DNA from: an uncultured Micrococcales bacterium
GTDB lineage: Bacteria; Actinomycetota; Actinomycetes; S36-B12; GCA-2699445
Assembly: GCA_903915555.1 (NCBI GenBank)
Contig: CAIWTL010000501.1
Span: forward strand, 1 to 9,987
Length of the DNA: 9,987 nucleotides
Direction: 5' to 3'
A program made the translations under genes and the position numbers. Numbering within the stretch: position 1 is the stretch's first letter; each line of letters begins with the position of its first letter. The notes under the pieces were generated by a model, which saw nothing but the letters and a program-made list of their open reading frames with translations, did not search any database and was not told where the DNA came from. Below, one piece after another: positions 6,312 through 9,987 of this stretch.

Positions 6312-6467
6312 GTGAGGCGCGTATTCCAAAGTCGACTCTCCTGGATGGTCGCAGCGTTCCTGGCGGCAGCCGGAGCGGCCTTCCTGTGGGGCCTGCTCCG
6401 ACCCCACCCGCCGTCGTCCTACCGGGCGGCGCTGGAGGATCAACGCGGCCGCAGGGGAGCCCCCTGA
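6312..6467 (+). CDS. Putative 51-aa single-pass membrane protein
   Basis: GTG 6312 to TGA 6465-6467 encodes 51 residues, divergent from the aminotransferase (57 bases between starts) and convergent with cwlM. A basic N-terminus (MRRVFQSR) precedes a hydrophobic helix at about residues 9-29 (LSWMVAAFLAAAGAAFLWGLL), followed by a charged, Arg-rich tail. The shape is that of a small inner-membrane protein with the positive N-terminus inside. About 78% of third codon positions are G/C, so it reads as coding. No Shine-Dalgarno sequence precedes it; a -10-like TACGAT six bases upstream suggests leaderless translation. I do not recognise a family, and function is unknown. Confidence 0.5.
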   Translation: MRRVFQSRLSWMVAAFLAAAGAAFLWGLLRPHPPSSYRAALEDQRGRRGAP

Positions 6468-6512
6468 CCGTCGACGCTGCCCCGATCCGGTGGAAGGCCG
6501 CGGCGAATCAGG

Positions 6513-7661
6513 TCAGAGGACGTGCTCGGGGCTGAAGAACCGCCCCACCGACTCGGCGATGGCCGCGGCCAGCGTGTCGGTGAATACCGCGTCGGTGAGC
6601 CGGGCCGAGTCCCCGGGAGATGCGAGGTTGCCGATCTCGACGCGGACACAGGGCATCCGCGTCAGCCGCAACAGATCCCAGGTGCGGCCGGCGCGGTCGA
6701 GGCTGGCGAGATCGGTGCGCTCGGTGATCCCGTCGAGCAGCAGACTCGCAGCCAGTTGGCCCGGTACCGAGGTCGAGCCGCCCCCGTCGTGGCCGTAGTA
6801 GTAGGTGGCGACGCCGGAGGCCCGGTCGGCGTTGTCCGCCACGGTGAGGTTCAGGACGAGATCGGCGCCGAGATCATTGGCGAAGCGAGCGCGCTCGTCC
6901 TCCGCGGCCGAGACCCCCACGGGCAGCGTCAAGGACCGGGTGACCATGACCTGCGTACCCTGAGCGACCAGGCGCCCCTCGATGCGGGAGGCGAGTCCGG
7001 CGACGATGGTCGCCTCGTGCTCAGCCGTCCCCGGGTCGAGGATCACGATCTTGCCGCGGACCCCGGTGCGGATGTCGCTGAGGGAGTACTTCTCGCGAAC
7101 CGCCTGCCCGGACTGCTGTCCGACGGTGCGTTTCAGTTGGCCGAGGGCGCGGAACATGGCCGGGCCGCATACCCCGTCGGCCCGGATCCCTGTATTGCGC
7201 TGGAACTCGCGGATCGCGTGGTCGGTCTGCGGGCCCAGATGACCGTCCTCGCGTCCGCACGGGAAGCCGAGGGCGTTGAGACGCTGCTGCAACGCGAGGA
7301 CGTCCTCGCCGACGGTGGGGTGGGCCGCGGCGTAGGACAGCACCCGGTCCCCGAGTCGCCAGCGGGCCTCCTCCAGCCGCCGGAAGGTCTCGGGGCCCAC
7401 CACGCCGTCGACGGTGATGCCGCGTTGCCGCTGGAACTCGCGGACCGCCTGTTCGACGGCCTCGTCGTAGTCGGCGCTGACCAGTGCGGTGGTGGCCCAT
7501 TGCGCGGGCTCCGGCGGCTCGTCGAGCGGTCCGCTGCGCAGCGGATCCTCGTCGGCGTGCTGCTCGAGATACGTGGACCCGGGCAGCAGTCCCAACCGCG
7601 CGAGACGAGCGCGGACCTCCGCGACGGCGGGTCCGCGGTCGCCCAGCCTGAATCCCGTCAC
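6513..7661 (-). CDS. cwlM: CwlM-like protein: two peptidoglycan-binding domains plus degenerate amidase_3 domain
   Basis: A 382-residue protein. GTG at 7659-7661 overlaps the trxA stop (GTGA), so the two are coupled. There is no signal peptide, so it should be cytoplasmic, like mycobacterial CwlM. Two PG_binding_1-type domains (about 5-97, ending DGVVGPETFRRL; about 105-172, with DGHLGPQTDHAIREFQ and DGVCGPAMFRAL) precede an N-acetylmuramoyl-L-alanine amidase fold (about 203-376). Zinc ligands are mostly gone: DPGT (209-212) replaces DPGHGG with the following loop shortened, NLTVAD (271-276) replaces the SIHAN-type His motif, and only Glu342 (VEIGN) of the late motif remains. In mycobacteria CwlM is a PknB substrate that controls MurA rather than cutting peptidoglycan; a similar regulatory role is likely here. 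Confidence 0.88.
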   Translation of the reverse strand: MTGFRLGDRGPAVAEVRARLARLGLLPGSTYLEQHADEDPLRSGPLDEPPEPAQWATTALVSADYDEAVEQAVREFQRQRGITVDGVVGPETFRRLEEARWRLGDRVLSYAAAHPTVGEDVLALQQRLNALGFPCGREDGHLGPQTDHAIREFQRNTGIRADGVCGPAMFRALGQLKRTVGQQSGQAVREKYSLSDIRTGVRGKIVILDPGTAEHEATIVAGLASRIEGRLVAQGTQVMVTRSLTLPVGVSAAEDERARFANDLGADLVLNLTVADNADRASGVATYYYGHDGGGSTSVPGQLAASLLLDGITERTDLASLDRAGRTWDLLRLTRMPCVRVEIGNLASPGDSARLTDAVFTDTLAAAIAESVGRFFSPEHVL

Positions 7662-7984
7662 AGGAACTCGGCGAGGTCCTTAAGGAGCGCCTGCTTCGGC
7701 TTCGCCCCGACGATCTGCTTGACGACCTGGCCGCCCTGGAACACGTTCATCGTGGGGATGCTGACGATGCCGTAGGCGGACGCCGTCTGGGGGTTCTCGT
7801 CGACGTTCAGCTTGACGATACTGATCTTGTCGGCGTTCTCCCCGGCGATCTCGTCGAGGATCGGGGAGACCATGCGGCACGGGCCGCACCACTCCGCCCA
7901 GAAGTCGACGACGACGGGCTTGTCCGACTGCAGGACGTCCTCGGTGAACGTCGCGTCGGTCACGTCCTTGGTGTTCGCACCCAC
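7658..7984 (-). CDS. trxA: Thioredoxin
   Basis: A 108-residue classical thioredoxin, the normal family length. The active site is WCGPC (32-36) after VVVDFWAEW, with the cis-proline loop SIPT (75-78, Pro77) and the FQGGQVVKQIVGAKPK segment (82-97) that closes the substrate groove. It reduces disulfides in cytoplasmic proteins and is re-reduced by the TrxB encoded upstream. The GTG start (7982-7984) has GGGAGG just upstream. It follows trxB after 111 bases, so it may have some expression of its own, and it overlaps cwlM by four bases. Confidence 0.97.
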   Translation of the reverse strand: MGANTKDVTDATFTEDVLQSDKPVVVDFWAEWCGPCRMVSPILDEIAGENADKISIVKLNVDENPQTASAYGIVSIPTMNVFQGGQVVKQIVGAKPKQALLKDLAEFL

Positions 7985-8000
7985 GGTGCCTCCCTGTTCG

Positions 8001-8014
8001 CGAGCATCTGCTCG
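8001..8014. repeat. Short palindrome upstream of trxA
   Basis: CGAGCATCTGCTCG pairs 6+6 around a two-base centre (or 5 bp with a four-base loop). It lies in the 111-base trxB-trxA gap, a few bases before the trxA ribosome site. It could be an mRNA stem-loop that alters stability or translation of trxA, or a chance repeat. Confidence 0.35.
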
Positions 8015-8072
8015 TGTTGCTGACGGCCGCCGCGGGGGACCCGCCGACCGGTGACTGCCGCTAACCCTATGC

Positions 8073-8086
8073 CCGCCCCGCGGCGG
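8073..8086 (-). terminator. Stem-loop after trxB
   Basis: CCGCC (8073-8077) and GGCGG (8082-8086) form a 5-bp GC stem with a four-base loop, starting ten bases after the trxB stop (8096) in the direction of trxB transcription. No T-run follows. It could be a partial terminator or a processing barrier between trxB and trxA. Confidence 0.33.
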
Positions 8087-8095
8087 ACGGGAACG

Positions 8096-9031
8096 TCACT
8101 CGCGGACGAATTCGAGATAGCGCTCGGCATCGAGGGCCGCGGCGCATCCGGACCCGGCCGCGGTGATGGCCTGCCGGTACCGATGGTCCACGAGATCGCC
8201 GCAGGCGAAGACCCCGTCGACGTTGGTCCACGTGGTGGGATGGCGGACTACGACGTATCCGGAGTCGTCGAGTTCCACCTGCCCCTTGACCAGTTCGGAG
8301 CGGGGGTCGTGGCCGACTGCCACGAACAGACCGGTGACGGCCAACTCGCTGCTCTCACCGGTCTTGAGGTTCTCGAGGGTCACCCCCGTGAGCTTGTCCT
8401 CGCCGTGGATCGCCGTGACGGCGCTGTCCCACGCGAACTCGATCTTGGGGTTGGCCATGGCACGCTGGGCCATCGTGGCGCAGGCGCGCAGTTCGTCGCG
8501 CCGGTGGATGACGGTGACCTTGTCCGCGAATCGGGTGAGGAAGGTCGCCTCCTCCATGGCCGAGTCCCCGCCGCCCACGACGGCGACATGCTGTCCCTTG
8601 AAGAAGAAACCGTCGCAGGTGGCGCACCAGGAGACACCGTGGCCGGACAGCCGCTTCTCGTTGGGAAGGCCCAACTCGCGGTACCCCGAGCCCATCGCGA
8701 GGACGAGGGTCTTGGCGCGATGTTCCTGGCCACTGCCGTCCACGACGGTCTTGACGGGGCCGTCCACGTTCATCTCGACGACGTCGTCGGTGATGATCTC
8801 CGCGCCGAAGCGCTCCGCCTGAGCCCGCATGTTCATCATGAGATCCGGACCCATGATCCCCTCGGGGAATCCCGGGAAGTTGTCGACCTCGGTGGTGTTC
8901 ATCAGGGCGCCGCCCGCCGTGACGGACCCCTCGAAGACCAGGGGGTCCAGATTGCCTCTCCCGGCGTAGATGGCGGCGGTGTAGCCGGCCGGCCCTGAGC
9001 CCACCACGATCACGTTACGAATATCGGTCAC
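8096..9031 (-). CDS. trxB: Thioredoxin reductase (NADPH, FAD)
   Basis: A 311-residue low-molecular-weight thioredoxin reductase. GTG 9029-9031 is used, with GGAAGGGA six bases upstream. The FAD-binding Rossmann motif is VGSGPAGYTAA (10-20); the NADPH domain has VVGGGDSAMEEA (151-162) and HRRDELRA (176-183); the redox pair lies in WCATCDG (135-141, Cys136/Cys139); and the second FAD motif is GVFACGDLVDHRYRQAITAAGSGCAAALDAERYL (273-306). It passes electrons from NADPH to the thioredoxin encoded next in the operon. The promoter in front matches the SigR/SigH disulfide-stress consensus. Complete, with nothing missing. Confidence 0.97.
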   Translation of the reverse strand: MTDIRNVIVVGSGPAGYTAAIYAGRGNLDPLVFEGSVTAGGALMNTTEVDNFPGFPEGIMGPDLMMNMRAQAERFGAEIITDDVVEMNVDGPVKTVVDGSGQEHRAKTLVLAMGSGYRELGLPNEKRLSGHGVSWCATCDGFFFKGQHVAVVGGGDSAMEEATFLTRFADKVTVIHRRDELRACATMAQRAMANPKIEFAWDSAVTAIHGEDKLTGVTLENLKTGESSELAVTGLFVAVGHDPRSELVKGQVELDDSGYVVVRHPTTWTNVDGVFACGDLVDHRYRQAITAAGSGCAAALDAERYLEFVRE

Positions 9032-9071
9032 AACTGGTCCCTTCCGCGGCGAAGCCTAACCGCCCGGCAAC

Positions 9072-9097
9072 AACGAACCACGATCGCGGTTCATTCC
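9072..9097 (-). promoter_or_regulatory. SigR/SigH-type (ECF) promoter of trxBA
   Basis: On the - strand the sequence reads GGAAT (complement of 9093-9097), exactly 18 bases, then GTT (complement of 9072-9074), preceded by C to give CGTT. This is the exact GGAAT-N18-GTT consensus of Streptomyces SigR and close to mycobacterial SigH, both known to drive thioredoxin operons under disulfide stress. Transcription would start near 9065, leaving a leader of about 34 bases before the trxB GTG. Confidence 0.82.
9075..9092. promoter_or_regulatory. 18-bp near-perfect palindrome filling the trxB promoter spacer
   Basis: GAACCACGATCGCGGTTC is symmetric in 16 of 18 positions, with one mismatched pair (A9080/C9087). 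It occupies precisely the bases between the -35 and -10 elements of the trxB promoter. It could be an operator, or a chance hairpin at the end of the sigM-anti-sigma transcript. No regulator gene in this window is an obvious partner. Confidence 0.5.
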
Positions 9098-9111
9098 GTC
9101 GAGGCGCCACC

Positions 9112-9759
9112 TCACGGAACGGCGACGTCCTCCAGAACCTGAGAGGTTTCCTTGCGGCAGATCAGGGCCAGCACCCGGCGCGGGGGCTCGACCACCGCGA
9201 CCACGGCCGGCCGGTCCTCGTAGTAGCCGCGGTCGGCGACCATCACCTTCGCCGCCTTGGCGACGCGGACGATGCATTCGATGATCTTGCGGGCGGCCCG
9301 GGGCGCCATCACGGCGGTGGGGTTGGCACGGAGGGACGGCCCCCCGCACCGAGGCAACAGGGCCTGGGCCTGCGTCGCCAGACCGGCCTGGTCGTAGTAC
9401 GTACCCGTCCGGTAGGCCACCGTGTCGCCCTCTCCGGTCGGGGCGCCGGTCGGCTGCCCCGGCGGGCAGTCGCTCGCGGTGATCGAGTCCAGCGGCCGGC
9501 TCCCGGAGTCGTCCCGCAACACCGGCACGACGATGAAGCCGGCCAGGATCACCAGCGCCGCCGCCACGGCCAGACCCACCCATCGGGTGCGACGGTGCGG
9601 GGTGGGCGGGCCGGACATCTCGGGGCGCGGCTCGGCGGCGACCGCCTCCAGAACGCGTTCGCGCAGTTCCGGCGGCATGACAGGTCGCGGTTGCTGCGCC
9701 AGCAGATCACGGATCTGGTCCTCGGCCTCCTGCGAGAAGCCATCGTCGACGGGTCTCAC
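9112..9759 (-). CDS. Membrane-anchored presumed anti-sigma factor of the sigM locus
   Basis: A 215-residue protein whose GTG start (9757-9759) overlaps the sigM stop as GTGA. The N-terminal cytoplasmic part (1-60) has the helix MPPELRERVLEAVAAEP (28-44) seen in anti-sigma-like proteins. One membrane span lies at about 61-80 (VGLAVAAALVILAGFIVVPV), followed by an extracytoplasmic domain (82-215). It has no HxxxCxxC zinc motif, so it is not a ZAS anti-sigma. The outer domain holds four cysteines (98, 138, 162, 201), which could form disulfides. The assignment as anti-SigM rests on gene order (compare Rv3912 after sigM in M. tuberculosis) and topology, not on a diagnostic motif. Confidence 0.7.
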   Translation of the reverse strand: MRPVDDGFSQEAEDQIRDLLAQQPRPVMPPELRERVLEAVAAEPRPEMSGPPTPHRRTRWVGLAVAAALVILAGFIVVPVLRDDSGSRPLDSITASDCPPGQPTGAPTGEGDTVAYRTGTYYDQAGLATQAQALLPRCGGPSLRANPTAVMAPRAARKIIECIVRVAKAAKVMVADRGYYEDRPAVVAVVEPPRRVLALICRKETSQVLEDVAVP

Positions 9760-9987
9760 CCCTCACCTCCCGCAGGTCTGACGCCGGGGTCACGGTCGGG
9801 GTTCCGCAGCACCGCGTGCAGTCGGGCCCGGCCCCGGTGGCAACGGCTCTTGACGGTGCCCGGTGGGCATTCCAGGATCTCGGCGGCTTCGTCGACCGAC
9901 CAACCCTCGAGGTCGACCAGCGTGATGGCGAGCCGCTGGTCGGTGGGCAACTCGTCGAGGGCCGCCATGACGGTCAGGTGGGTCGTG
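9756..9987 (-). CDS. sigM: ECF RNA polymerase sigma factor, SigM-like, C-terminal part (5' end outside window)
   Basis: The frame is open on the - strand from the window edge (9987) to TGA at 9756-9758; the internal ATG at 9968 is not the true start, since the frame continues upstream. The visible 76 residues are region 4: LDELPTDQRLAITLVDLEGWSVDEAAEILECPPGTVKSRCHRGRARL, with the -35-recognising helix-turn-helix (PPGTVKSRCHRGRARL) and a short Arg/Asp/Gly/Pro-rich tail. Region 2 and the start lie beyond the window. The order sigM - anti-sigma - trxB - trxA - cwlM matches mycobacteria, which supports SigM; an ECF sigma factor of another name in the same slot cannot be excluded. Confidence 0.9.
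   Translation of the reverse strand, partial: TTHLTVMAALDELPTDQRLAITLVDLEGWSVDEAAEILECPPGTVKSRCHRGRARLHAVLRNPDRDPGVRPAGGEG

Noticed and set aside
6305..6330. GGAAT followed by CGT on the - strand upstream of the aminotransferase as an ECF promoter
   Set aside because: The spacing is about two bases longer than the SigR/SigH arrangement and the -10 lacks GTT.
6255..6443. N-terminal extension of the aminotransferase to an upstream ATG
   Set aside because: The extra 63 residues are Arg-rich without family similarity, and a perfect AAGGAG lies five bases before the GTG at 6254.
6522..7775. 417-codon + strand frame antisense to cwlM
   Set aside because: Same reason: it mirrors the codon bias of cwlM and part of trxA and has no recognisable domain or ribosome site.
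8225..8240. CACGTG core in trxB (and another near 5787 in the aminotransferase) as extra parS sites
   Set aside because: The flanks do not match TGTTNC...GAAACA; only the common hexamer is present.

Overview
The window is an origin-proximal housekeeping segment from a high-GC actinomycete. The order yidC (3' end) - jag/khpB - rsmG - parA - parB on the + strand, then sigM - anti-sigma - trxB - trxA - cwlM read in the opposite direction, is the conserved arrangement next to dnaA/oriC in Streptomyces, Mycobacterium and relatives. Strong GC bias at third codon positions, GTG starts, GTGA stop/start overlaps and actinobacterial versions of parS and the DnaA box all fit Actinomycetota. The genus cannot be fixed from the sequence; a Propionibacteriales-like organism is only a guess.

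Positions 1-3924 (+): end of the YidC membrane insertase, the KH-R3H RNA-binding protein Jag/KhpB, the 16S rRNA methyltransferase RsmG, and the chromosome partition pair ParA and ParB. Two parS sites lie inside the 5' coding parts of rsmG and parA, each read as Val-Pro-Arg-Glu-Thr. Three DnaA-box-like nonamers lie between the 3' end of parA and the parA-parB gap, which could also hold a 58-codon ORF ending in an ATGA overlap with the parB start.

Positions 3978-6254 (-): an ATP-grasp D-Ala-D-Ala ligase family protein and, upstream of it, a fold-type I aminotransferase, nine bases apart and so probably one operon. A short divergent ORF (6312-6467, +) encodes a putative 51-residue single-span membrane protein, possibly from a leaderless transcript.

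Positions 6513-9987 (-): sigM (5' part outside the window), a membrane-anchored presumed anti-sigma factor, thioredoxin reductase, thioredoxin and the CwlM pseudo-amidase. The sequence in front of trxB matches the oxidative-stress SigR/SigH promoter exactly (GGAAT-N18-GTT), and its 18-base spacer is itself a near-perfect palindrome. The block links redox homeostasis (TrxB/TrxA), envelope stress sigma control and peptidoglycan precursor control (CwlM).

There is no mobile element, CRISPR array, tRNA or rRNA, and I see no wholly new multigene system. The points most worth a second look are the palindrome-in-spacer trxB promoter, a natural GDDG loop in the Jag KH domain, loss of zinc ligands in CwlM, the Asn-to-Asp change in the ligase metal site, and two possible small genes.
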